Origin: S010-25 sp964441285
GTDB lineage: Bacteria > Pseudomonadota > Gammaproteobacteria > SZUA-229
Assembly: GCA_964441285.1 (NCBI GenBank)
Contig: CAYTUK010000005.1
Coordinates: 62,001 to 126,000 of the forward strand
Direction of reading: 5' to 3'
DNA length: 64,000 nt
In this document: in pieces, positions 54,976 to 62,198 of the stretch
How positions within the stretch are numbered: position 1 is the first letter of the stretch
Layout of the letters: every line of letters starts with the position of its first letter
Position numbers and translations under genes: made by a program
The notes under the pieces: model-generated
Told to the model about the DNA's origin: nothing
What the model saw: the letters and a program-made list of their open reading frames with translations, nothing else
Databases searched by the model: none

Positions 54976-55554
54976 ATGGCTTTTGAATTACCCCCCTTAC
55001 CCTTTGCACAGGATGCTCTAACACCACATATTTCTGCTGAAACGCTGGAATACCATTATGGCAAACATCACAATGCCTACGTGGTCAATCTCAATAAACT
55101 CATTACTGGCACTGAGTTTGAAAACAGCTCACTGGAAGACATCATTACTCAATCTTCAGGCGGTATCTTTAATAACGCAGCACAGGTATGGAACCACACT
55201 TTCTACTGGAACTGTCTGTCACCCAATGGTGGCGGTGAACCCGATGGGGAACTGGCCGATGCGATTAAGACGAAATGGGGCTCTTTTGATGCATTTAAGC
55301 AAAGCTTCGCGGCCGATTGCGTGGGTAATTTTGGCTCAGGCTGGACCTGGCTGGTCAAAAATAGCGCCGGTGAACTGGAAATTGTTAAAACCTCCAATGC
55401 AGGTAGCCCACTTACCACCGCGATGACACCTGTGATGACCTGTGATGTGTGGGAACATGCTTATTACATTGATTACCGTAATGCACGTCCAGCTTATGTT
55501 GAAGCCTTCTGGAATCTGGTTAACTGGGAGTTTGCGGCAGGCAACTTCCGTTAA
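54976..55554 (+). CDS. sodB: Superoxide dismutase, iron type
   Basis: The 192-residue protein has the metal ligands H27, H74, D157 and H161 (in EYHYGKHH, VWNHTFYW and CDVWEHAYY). Gln70 in NNAAQVWNH is the second-sphere Gln position of FeSOD; in MnSOD it lies elsewhere. It converts superoxide to peroxide and oxygen in the cytosol. It opens a block of redox genes that runs to 60433. A GAGGAAAG ribosome binding site precedes the ATG. Confidence 0.95.
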   Translation: MAFELPPLPFAQDALTPHISAETLEYHYGKHHNAYVVNLNKLITGTEFENSSLEDIITQSSGGIFNNAAQVWNHTFYWNCLSPNGGGEPDGELADAIKTKWGSFDAFKQSFAADCVGNFGSGWTWLVKNSAGELEIVKTSNAGSPLTTAMTPVMTCDVWEHAYYIDYRNARPAYVEAFWNLVNWEFAAGNFR

Positions 55555-55566
55555 ATCACGCCATCT

Positions 55567-55611
55567 TGAATGCTGCCTGGTTAGCAGATTGCAGCCGCCT
55601 GGCAGCATTCA
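55567..55611 (+). terminator. Terminator-like hairpin between sodB and the disulfide reductase gene
   Basis: TGAATGCTGCC pairs perfectly with GGCAGCATTCA around a 23-base loop. Followed by GACTTTAGTTTG, it may serve both convergent genes. The long loop and weak U-tract lower confidence. Confidence 0.55.
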
Positions 55612-55660
55612 GACTTTAGTTTGATGGCATAACACCTGGTTTTAACCAGACCAGACACAG

Positions 55661-57055
55661 CTACACTTTTTCCAATTCCGCCAGTGCCTGTTTAACATCC
55701 AGTTTACTCAACACATTGTAGAGCGCTGCCTGTAATGCCTCCTCAATTACTGGGTGGTAAAATGGCATTTTTAGCATATCAAAAACCGTCAGTTTCTGCT
55801 GTATTGACCAGGCGACCAGATGCGCAAGGTGTTCGCCACTAACACAACACATACTGGCACCCATCAATAAACCGTCAGCCTTACGCACATACAATCTTAA
55901 CAAACCTCGGTTCTTACCCTTGATTAACGCACGCCCTACAGGTGCAAACTGGATTTCACCTGTTGCAATTTCGGTTTCATCCAGTTCAGACAACGGCGTA
56001 CCCACCGTAGCAATATTAGGATCGCAGAAAGTAATCGCCAGAGGTGTTTTACGCTTGAACGCCTGCATCGGTGAATGCACTGCGTTATAACCCGCAACGC
56101 GACCTTCATGACCCGCTTCATGCAAAAGTGGACGGTCGACATTGACATCACCGACAATAAATATCGGCAGCTTACCAATTTGCATCGTTAGTGGATCATA
56201 GACAGGAACACCACGGGCATCTAGCTCAATGTCGGTAACACTCAGATTCAACTGTCCCAGGTTAGGCTTGCGCCCCAGACTTGCCAACACTTTATCGACA
56301 ACTATCGACTTTTCACCGGCCGTTACCCGTACTCCTTGAGCAACTTTTTCCAGTGATGCCATCTCACCCAGCCAAAGCGGCAAGGTTTTACCAATAATAT
56401 TAATCGCCTGCTGATTCACTTCGGTATCATCCAGTCTGGCAATGGAATTTAATACATCGACACCAACAACATTTACCCCCAGTCGGTGTAGCGACTGGCC
56501 GATTTCCAGACCAATTGAACCCAGACCTATAACCGCCATTGAAGCTGGCAAGGTCTCCAGCTCAAAAAAGTTATCCGTGGTTACAATATTCTCGGCAAAT
56601 TCCTGCCAGGCACCTGGAACCACGGGAGTTGAGCCGGTGGCAATAATAATTTTAGCCGCCTTTATCTGCTCACCATTGACCTCAATGATATTATTAGAAA
56701 TGAATTTGGCATACCCATCAATCAAATGCTGCGCATCCATTTCATCCGTCACCCCCAGCGTTCGATCAACAAACACATCGCGCAAATCCTGCACATATTC
56801 CATACAGGCTGGAATATCCACTGATAATGCTTCAGCCCCATTAATCCCTTCACGGCCAAATAAATTTCTTCGATGAAAGTCTTCGGCAACCTGAATCATT
56901 ACTTTCGATGGCATACAGCCAACACGCGCGCAAGTCGTTCCTAATTCACCACCATTAATTAATACATAATTACTGGTTTCACGTTTAACCTGTGATAGCG
57001 CAAATAAACCTGCGCTGCCTGCCCCTAAAATAGCAACATCTACTTCGCGTATCAT
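55661..57055 (-). CDS. Flavin disulfide reductase, dihydrolipoyl-dehydrogenase-like
   Basis: The 464-residue protein has FAD-binding GAGSAG (11-16), a redox disulfide GTTCARVGCMPSK (39-51; Cys42 and Cys47), a second nucleotide-binding site GLGSIGLEIG and an active-site His-Pro in PFYHPVIEEAL near the end. It belongs to the class I pyridine nucleotide-disulfide oxidoreductases. The Cys motif GTTCARVGC differs from the GGTCLNVGC of true lipoamide dehydrogenase in the suc operon (33783). No lipoyl protein is nearby. Next to sodB and rubrerythrin, a thiol or quinone redox role is plausible. The substrate is unknown. Confidence 0.8.
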   Translation of the reverse strand: MIREVDVAILGAGSAGLFALSQVKRETSNYVLINGGELGTTCARVGCMPSKVMIQVAEDFHRRNLFGREGINGAEALSVDIPACMEYVQDLRDVFVDRTLGVTDEMDAQHLIDGYAKFISNNIIEVNGEQIKAAKIIIATGSTPVVPGAWQEFAENIVTTDNFFELETLPASMAVIGLGSIGLEIGQSLHRLGVNVVGVDVLNSIARLDDTEVNQQAINIIGKTLPLWLGEMASLEKVAQGVRVTAGEKSIVVDKVLASLGRKPNLGQLNLSVTDIELDARGVPVYDPLTMQIGKLPIFIVGDVNVDRPLLHEAGHEGRVAGYNAVHSPMQAFKRKTPLAITFCDPNIATVGTPLSELDETEIATGEIQFAPVGRALIKGKNRGLLRLYVRKADGLLMGASMCCVSGEHLAHLVAWSIQQKLTVFDMLKMPFYHPVIEEALQAALYNVLSKLDVKQALAELEKV

Positions 57056-57368
57056 TGATAACCTCTAACGTAGCTTGTGGTTGTTTATATTATCGCTGTT
57101 GCCCCGCTAACTATTGATGACAGGAATCCCGATTCAGCTCAGAAGGCATAATTATCAAACCGCCCCACATCCATGCATTCTCCATCTACAAGCTTAGCGT
57201 GCTGGTCGTGTATTATATAGGTAATTGCCCTGGATAATAACGCTACAGCGAAATAATAGCCTCGAACCCATTAGTTGAACAGTCTAATTTTAAAACTAAA
57301 CTTCTCCCTTTTCCGCTGACCTTAACCTCAATTAACCGCTTGCTTTGGCTGAAAATATAAATTCAGAC

Positions 57369-57410
57369 TTGACATAAGGAAACTTCTAATTTAGACTCTA
57401 TCTAACTAGA
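57369..57410 (+). promoter_or_regulatory. Predicted rubrerythrin promoter with TCTAA/TTAGA operator
   Basis: TTGACA (57369-57374) and TAGACT (57392-57397) are spaced 17 bases apart, a good sigma-70 geometry. The perfect palindrome TCTAATTTAGA (57385-57395) overlaps the -10 element, and a second TCTA-AC-TAGA (57401-57410) follows. Positions fit repression by the Fur/Irr-type regulator encoded at 59996-60433; that link is inference. The rest of the 412-base gap 57056-57467 contains nothing I can name. Confidence 0.6.
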
Positions 57411-57467
57411 TTTGGGTGTACACTTTAGCACCTTATTTAGCAGTACAACCATACTTTGGAGAACATC

Positions 57468-57884
57468 ATGGGATTAAAAGACAGTAAAACTGAACAAAAT
57501 TTAAAAGATGCCTTTTCGGGTGAATCACAGGCAAATCGCCGTTATCTGTACTTTGCAGCCAAGGCTGATATTGAAGGCTTTAACGACGTTTCCGCTGTTT
57601 TCCGCTCAACTGCGGAAGGCGAAACCGGCCATGCACACGGCCACCTGGAATATCTGGAAGAAACCGGTGACCCAGCAACAGGATTACCCATTGGTAGCAC
57701 TGACAGCAACCTGAAAGCAGCCATCGCCGGTGAAACCCACGAATATACTGACATGTACCCAGGGATGGCAAAAACTGCGCGTGATGAAGGTTTTGATGAA
57801 ATTGCCGACTGGTTTGAAACCCTGGCAAAAGCTGAGCGCTCACACGCTAACCGCTTCCAGAAAGCATTGGACAGCATGGATTAA
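57468..57884 (+). CDS. Rubrerythrin-type di-iron protein without rubredoxin domain
   Basis: From ATG at 57468 the protein is 138 residues. It has an E19-x..-EGETGH (E52, H55) helix pair and ETHEY (E89, E92) plus KAERSH (E123, H126), the ligands of a rubrerythrin di-iron site. The C-terminal rubredoxin domain of classic rubrerythrin is absent, so an external electron donor is needed. Frames from TTG at 57456 overlap the ribosome binding site TGGAGAA and are rejected. It is expected to reduce hydrogen peroxide. It heads a unit with the Fe-S protein and the DUF3501 protein. Confidence 0.9.
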   Translation: MGLKDSKTEQNLKDAFSGESQANRRYLYFAAKADIEGFNDVSAVFRSTAEGETGHAHGHLEYLEETGDPATGLPIGSTDSNLKAAIAGETHEYTDMYPGMAKTARDEGFDEIADWFETLAKAERSHANRFQKALDSMD

Positions 57885-57908
57885 TCGACCCTGGCCTGAT
57901 TAATCCAA

Positions 57909-57941
57909 AGGCCGAATCGGGTTATTTTCTCGACTCGGCCT
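57909..57941 (+). terminator. Hairpin between rubrerythrin and the Fe-S protein gene
   Basis: AGGCCGAATCG and CGACTCGGCCT pair as an imperfect stem, followed by ATTTTC. It stands 25 bases after the rubrerythrin stop. It may be a partial terminator that makes rubrerythrin more abundant than the downstream proteins. Confidence 0.5.
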
Positions 57942-58008
57942 ATTTTCAATTCAGGTTTCATATACACCTCAATAGACAGACAGTAATAATAGACACCGAG
58001 AAGAAGCT

Positions 58009-59334
58009 ATGCGCGAAGGTAACCTGGAAGCCCCGACCCGACACCCCTTAGGGCAGGACACGACCGAGTTTTGGGACGAAGCAAATTTAAATACTGAGCT
58101 CGAACGGGTATTTGAAATTTGCCACGGCTGTCGTCGCTGCGTTAGCCTGTGTGGTTCTTTTCCGATTTTATTTGACCTGATTGATGAATCTGACACCATG
58201 GACGTTGATGGTGTCAATAAAACCGATTACTGGAAAGTGGTCGATAACTGTTACCTCTGCGACTTATGTTTCCAGATCAAGTGTCCCTATGTACCACCGC
58301 ATGAATGGAACGTAGACTTTCCACACCTGATGTTGCGCGCCAAAGCAGTAAAATACAAAAATGGTGACACTAAAATACGCGACCGACTCATCACCTCAAC
58401 CGACACACTGGGTAAATTTGCCAGTATCCCAGTTATTACTCAGGCAGTAAATGCTGTAAATAACAATAGCCTGACTCGCAAGCTGCTGGATAAAACACTG
58501 GGTATTCACCCTGATTCTCTATTACCTAAATATCACTCAGCCACTTTATTTAAACGCGATGCTGGGCGGAAACGCGCTGATTTCAACATTGAAACCACCG
58601 AAACCACCAGTGGCAAAGTTGCCCTGTTTGCGACCTGTTACGGCAATTACAACGAACCACAACTCGGCGAAGACCTTATCAAGGTATTTGAACACAATAA
58701 TATTCCTGTGCTGCTAGTTCAGGATACGCAGTGCTGTGGTATGCCTAAACTTGAACTTGGCGATCTAAATGCCGTTAGCCGTTTAAAAGACCACAATATT
58801 CCGCTTCTTTCCAGACTGGTTGATGATGGCTGGGATATTATTACGCCCATACCTTCATGTACTCTGATGTACAAACAGGAACTGCCCTTAATGTTTCCCC
58901 AGGACAAGCAGATACAAAAAGTTAAAAACGCCATGTTTGACCCCTTTGAATATCTAATGCTGCGCCATAAGGGGGGCAAGCTCAATACCGACTTCAAAAA
59001 ACCGCTGGGTAAAATTTCCTATCACGTTGCCTGCCACCAACGCGTGCAGAAGATTGGCATGAAAACTCGCGATCTACTAAATTTAATCCCACAGACAGAA
59101 GTATTACCCATCGAACGCTGCTCCGGCCATGATGGTACCTATACATTCAAAAGCGAATACCACGCTACCGCAATGAAAATTTGCCAACCAGTGGTGAATA
59201 AGGTGAAACAGGCCAATGCTGATTTTTATACCAGCGATTGCGCGATGGCTGGACACCACATTGAAGCCGGGCTAGCGGATGACAGCAAACCCACTCATCC
59301 CATTTCACTGATACGTCTGGCATACGACCTATAA
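58009..59334 (+). CDS. Fe-S oxidoreductase with two 4Fe-4S motifs and two CCG-type domains
   Basis: The 441-residue protein has two cluster motifs near the start: C38-x2-C41-x2-C44-x3-C48 and C81-x2-C84-x2-C87-x4-C92. Two CCG-like domains follow: ATCYGN with QCCGMP, and ACHQR with RCSGHDG, where the usual second Cys is Ser. This layout belongs to the GlpC/heterodisulfide-reductase-D-like family. Lying between rubrerythrin and the DUF3501 gene, it could pass electrons to the rubrerythrin. There are no membrane segments. The electron donor is not identified. Confidence 0.82.
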   Translation: MREGNLEAPTRHPLGQDTTEFWDEANLNTELERVFEICHGCRRCVSLCGSFPILFDLIDESDTMDVDGVNKTDYWKVVDNCYLCDLCFQIKCPYVPPHEWNVDFPHLMLRAKAVKYKNGDTKIRDRLITSTDTLGKFASIPVITQAVNAVNNNSLTRKLLDKTLGIHPDSLLPKYHSATLFKRDAGRKRADFNIETTETTSGKVALFATCYGNYNEPQLGEDLIKVFEHNNIPVLLVQDTQCCGMPKLELGDLNAVSRLKDHNIPLLSRLVDDGWDIITPIPSCTLMYKQELPLMFPQDKQIQKVKNAMFDPFEYLMLRHKGGKLNTDFKKPLGKISYHVACHQRVQKIGMKTRDLLNLIPQTEVLPIERCSGHDGTYTFKSEYHATAMKICQPVVNKVKQANADFYTSDCAMAGHHIEAGLADDSKPTHPISLIRLAYDL

Positions 59335-59356
59335 CTTAAACATCAGGAGCGATACA

Positions 59357-59953
59357 ATGGCCATATCCTCAAACAAACTAAACCGCGAAGACCTGTACAG
59401 CCTCGAAAAATACGCTGAGATTCGTGACGACTTTCGCAGAAAAATTATTAAACATAAAGAAAATCGTCGCCTCGAATTAGGCGACAATCTGGTGCTGTTA
59501 TTCGAAGACAGGCTTATTATGCAATATCAAGTTCAAGAAATGCTGAAAGCAGAAAAAATCTTCGATGCAGAAGGCATCGCAGAGGAGCTGGCAGTGTATA
59601 ACGCATTAATCCCCGATGGCAATAACTTTAAGGCCACCATGATGATTCAGTACACCGATGTCGAAGAACGCCAGCGTATGCTGGGGCAGCTGCTCGGTAT
59701 AGAAAATCTGGTCTGGATACAGGTTGAAGGTTTTGACAAGGTGTTCGCCATTGCCGACGAAGACCTTGAGCGCGATACCGAAGAAAAAACCTCTGCGGTA
59801 CATTTTCTGCGCTTTGAACTAAGTGCTGACATGGTAGCAGCGATCAAAACCAATGCAGCAATCTCATCCGGTGTTGCCCATAAGAACTATACTGTTCCAC
59901 TTATACCACTAGCTAAAAATATTACCGACGCGTTAAGGCAGGATTTAAGCTAA
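59357..59953 (+). CDS. DUF3501 family protein
   Basis: The 198-residue protein begins MAISSNKLNREDLYSLEKYAEIRDDFRRK and carries LFEDRLIMQYQVQEMLKAEKIFD, as in DUF3501 proteins. The family usually occurs beside rubrerythrin and the Fe-S oxidoreductase, which is the case here. Its biochemical role is not known. It has no signal peptide or membrane segment. It follows the Fe-S gene after 22 bases, with AGGAGC as ribosome binding site. Confidence 0.8.
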   Translation: MAISSNKLNREDLYSLEKYAEIRDDFRRKIIKHKENRRLELGDNLVLLFEDRLIMQYQVQEMLKAEKIFDAEGIAEELAVYNALIPDGNNFKATMMIQYTDVEERQRMLGQLLGIENLVWIQVEGFDKVFAIADEDLERDTEEKTSAVHFLRFELSADMVAAIKTNAAISSGVAHKNYTVPLIPLAKNITDALRQDLS

Positions 59954-59995
59954 AACTAGCTGAATCGCTGTTTAGTAACTGGCGCTAAGTGATGA

Positions 59996-60433
59996 CTAAA
60001 TAGCCATCGCGGATGAAACTTTAATGACAACCGCTGTTTCTATTACTCGCAGATTATCCGGTACCACCACATTACTCACCGTATCAATGTCAACATCGAA
60101 AATATCACTTAATTCACCCGTATCAATATTATACAGATGGTGGTGCTTTTCAATATTTGAATCATAAAAAACACGTTCCCGATCAACTAGCACTTCACGC
60201 ACGACACCCTTCTCTGCGAACAGGCCCATTGTGTTGTATACCGTCGCTCGAGAGACATTATTTCCAGCCGCCTTCACCCCATCTAAAATCTTATCAGCAG
60301 ACAGATGTTGCGGCGCACGGAAGAGAAATTCTGCAATCTCAACACGCTGACGAGTTGGTGCAATACTATAGTGCTGTAGCATCGCAATAACACCGCTAGG
60401 CTTAAGTGGGAACGTAATCTCAAAATTTTTCAT
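59996..60433 (-). CDS. Fur-family transcriptional regulator (PerR/Irr-like)
   Basis: The 145-residue protein has the Fur winged-helix domain (SRATVYNTMGLFAEKGVV, about 61-78) and the metal motif EKHHHLYNIDTGE (HHH at 97-99), as in Irr and PerR. The C-terminal CxxC zinc sites of typical Fur are absent. Irr is haem- and iron-responsive and PerR senses peroxide; the sequence alone does not choose. It is convergent with the rubrerythrin-Fe-S-DUF3501 unit, whose promoter carries a TCTAA/TTAGA palindrome. It is likely the repressor of that unit. Confidence 0.85.
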   Translation of the reverse strand: MKNFEITFPLKPSGVIAMLQHYSIAPTRQRVEIAEFLFRAPQHLSADKILDGVKAAGNNVSRATVYNTMGLFAEKGVVREVLVDRERVFYDSNIEKHHHLYNIDTGELSDIFDVDIDTVSNVVVPDNLRVIETAVVIKVSSAMAI

Positions 60434-60485
60434 GTCTACATTATAGCCAATAATTTAAAAAATATAAATACATAACCTGTAATTA

Positions 60486-60618
60486 TTACTGGAACGAATG
60501 AAAAGGCTACCCATGGTTAAAGACACGCGGATGAATACATCCATGTAGACTCGACACCTGCATCACTGCGGCTGACGGCCTTAAACAATGGGTAGCCTTT
60601 TCATCTGTGCTGCTAGTA
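60486..60618 (+). repeat. Dispersed inverted-repeat element, copy 5
   Basis: This full-length copy begins TTACTGGAACGAATGAAAAG. The left arm GGCTACCCATGGTT pairs with the right arm AACAATGGGTAGCC. The core is GCATCACTGCGGCTGACGG. It lies between the Fur-type gene and djlA. The remainder of the gap 60434-60820 has no gene. Confidence 0.85.
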
Positions 60619-60820
60619 TGTCATGAATACCGATAATTCATCTCTCGGTATCCCCCCTTAATTGAATAGATGCAAGCATCATTGACACAGGCACTTGATC
60701 ATTAATAATGAATAAAATGCAACCCAACTCTGCCCGCATCAAAATACCATCAGTTCGTGCAAAATTAAGCATAAATGTTAAACTTATGCACCTTATTAAC
60801 GAATAGCATATAGAATTATT

Positions 60821-61594
60821 ATGGCATGGTGGGGAACAGTAATTGGTGGTACGTTAGGGTGGATGTTTGGTGGCCCGCTCGGGGCAGTTCTGGGCGCTGC
60901 ATTAGGCGGTAATTTTGACCGCGGTCTGGCACTCGGCGATAACCATCATCCACAGTTTGGCCTAGGTGGACAGGAGCGGATTCAGGCGGCTTTTTTTACT
61001 GCAACTTTTTCTGTCATGGGGCATATTGCCAAGGCAGATGGTCATGTCAGCGCACAGGAAATCGGTGCGGCACAAAACCTGATGGCACAAATGCAGTTAA
61101 ATGCCCAGCAACGCCAGGCGGCCAAAAAATTATTTGAACAGGGTAAGGCTGATGACTTCCCACTCAACGATATTCTGCTGCAATTTAGAAAGGAATGCCA
61201 TCGCCGCCGTAATTTGATTCAAATGTTTGTTGAAATTCAAATTGGTACTGCACTTGCCGATGGCGAGCTTGACCCTAAAGAAAAACAGATAATCTATCTT
61301 ATTGGCCAAATTCTGGGATTTTCCCATACTGCAATTGAGCACCTGTTTGGTCTTGCCAGTGGTGGTCATGCAAGCTCGAATGACACACTTTCACTCAAGC
61401 AGGCTTATGGTGTTCTGGGTATAGATGAAGGTGCCAGTGAACCCGAAGTCAAAAAAGCCTATCGGCGTTTGATGAGCCAACATCACCCCGACAAGCTGGT
61501 ATCAAAGGGGTTGCCTGATGAAATGATTGCGCTGGCAACAAAAAAGACACAGGAAATTCGCAAAGCCTACGAATACATCAAAAAATACAGGTAA
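60821..61594 (+). CDS. djlA: DjlA-type membrane co-chaperone (TerB and J domains)
   Basis: The 257-residue protein has a Gly-rich N-terminal membrane segment (VIGGTLGWMFGGPLGAVLGA), a TerB-like helical domain (about 55-175) and a C-terminal J domain with the HPD motif in SQHHPDKL. E. coli DjlA has the same order and stimulates DnaK. The length and order fit. The gene is followed after six bases by a small unknown gene. Confidence 0.9.
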   Translation: MAWWGTVIGGTLGWMFGGPLGAVLGAALGGNFDRGLALGDNHHPQFGLGGQERIQAAFFTATFSVMGHIAKADGHVSAQEIGAAQNLMAQMQLNAQQRQAAKKLFEQGKADDFPLNDILLQFRKECHRRRNLIQMFVEIQIGTALADGELDPKEKQIIYLIGQILGFSHTAIEHLFGLASGGHASSNDTLSLKQAYGVLGIDEGASEPEVKKAYRRLMSQHHPDKLVSKGLPDEMIALATKKTQEIRKAYEYIKKYR

Positions 61595-61600
61595 ATACCC

Positions 61601-61924
61601 ATGGAAATTAGTGGTCCACTTTCAATCAATGTTATCGATAATGAGACCGGTACGCGTGAACTGCATTTAAGCTTCAAACCTGACTTCCGAATACTCACAC
61701 CACCACAGCAGGCCAAAGCTTTTCAACACTTTATCAACCAACTAAACGAGGAAATTCACACTCTCGATAAAACTGATCCAAACTATCAGGGTATACTTAC
61801 TATCTTGCAGGTTTGCGAACAGCTCAACCCACATATTGACGCAAATGAGCTGCCGCTGGAAGAAACCATTATCGTAACCTTGCAGACACAAAATCTGTTT
61901 GGCAATATCCAGATCATTAACTGA
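61601..61924 (+). CDS. Unrecognised small protein downstream of djlA
   Basis: The 107-residue protein begins MEISGPLSINVIDNETGTRE and contains LTPPQQAKAFQHFINQLNEEI and DPNYQGILTILQVCEQL. It is cytosolic, with beta-rich ends. Six bases separate it from djlA, so it is probably translated from the same mRNA. I recognise no family. Confidence 0.6.
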   Translation: MEISGPLSINVIDNETGTRELHLSFKPDFRILTPPQQAKAFQHFINQLNEEIHTLDKTDPNYQGILTILQVCEQLNPHIDANELPLEETIIVTLQTQNLFGNIQIIN

Positions 61925-61995
61925 ACAGACACTGATTAAGCCTGAGTCGCGAACCCAAGCGTCAATCCTGGGCTAATTAGCCATAAAAATCGCAG

Positions 61996-62080
61996 CCCCC
62001 CCCCTGTCGGCTCATCACCCGCATCCCTGCGGCTGACGATCCTGAACAATGGGTATCTTTTTCATCTGTACTGTTAGTAA
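61996..62080 (+). repeat. Dispersed inverted-repeat element, copy 6 (left arm missing)
   Basis: CCCTGTCGGCTCATCACCCG, then GCATCCCTGCGGCTGACGATC and AACAATGGGTATCTTTTTCA match the right half of the family, ending CTGTTAGTAA. The left arm is missing and a run of C (61996-62004) marks the break. The rest of the gap 61925-62198 has no gene. Confidence 0.75.
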
Positions 62081-62198
62081 GTGCTTGAAACAAACCCTGT
62101 GTGGAACTATACAAAAAGCGTATAGTCAGGAACTAAGTCGACTAAAAATTAATGATATAACGTATTTGCCCCCTGTTCCCCCTGGCTTATAGGCAAAA

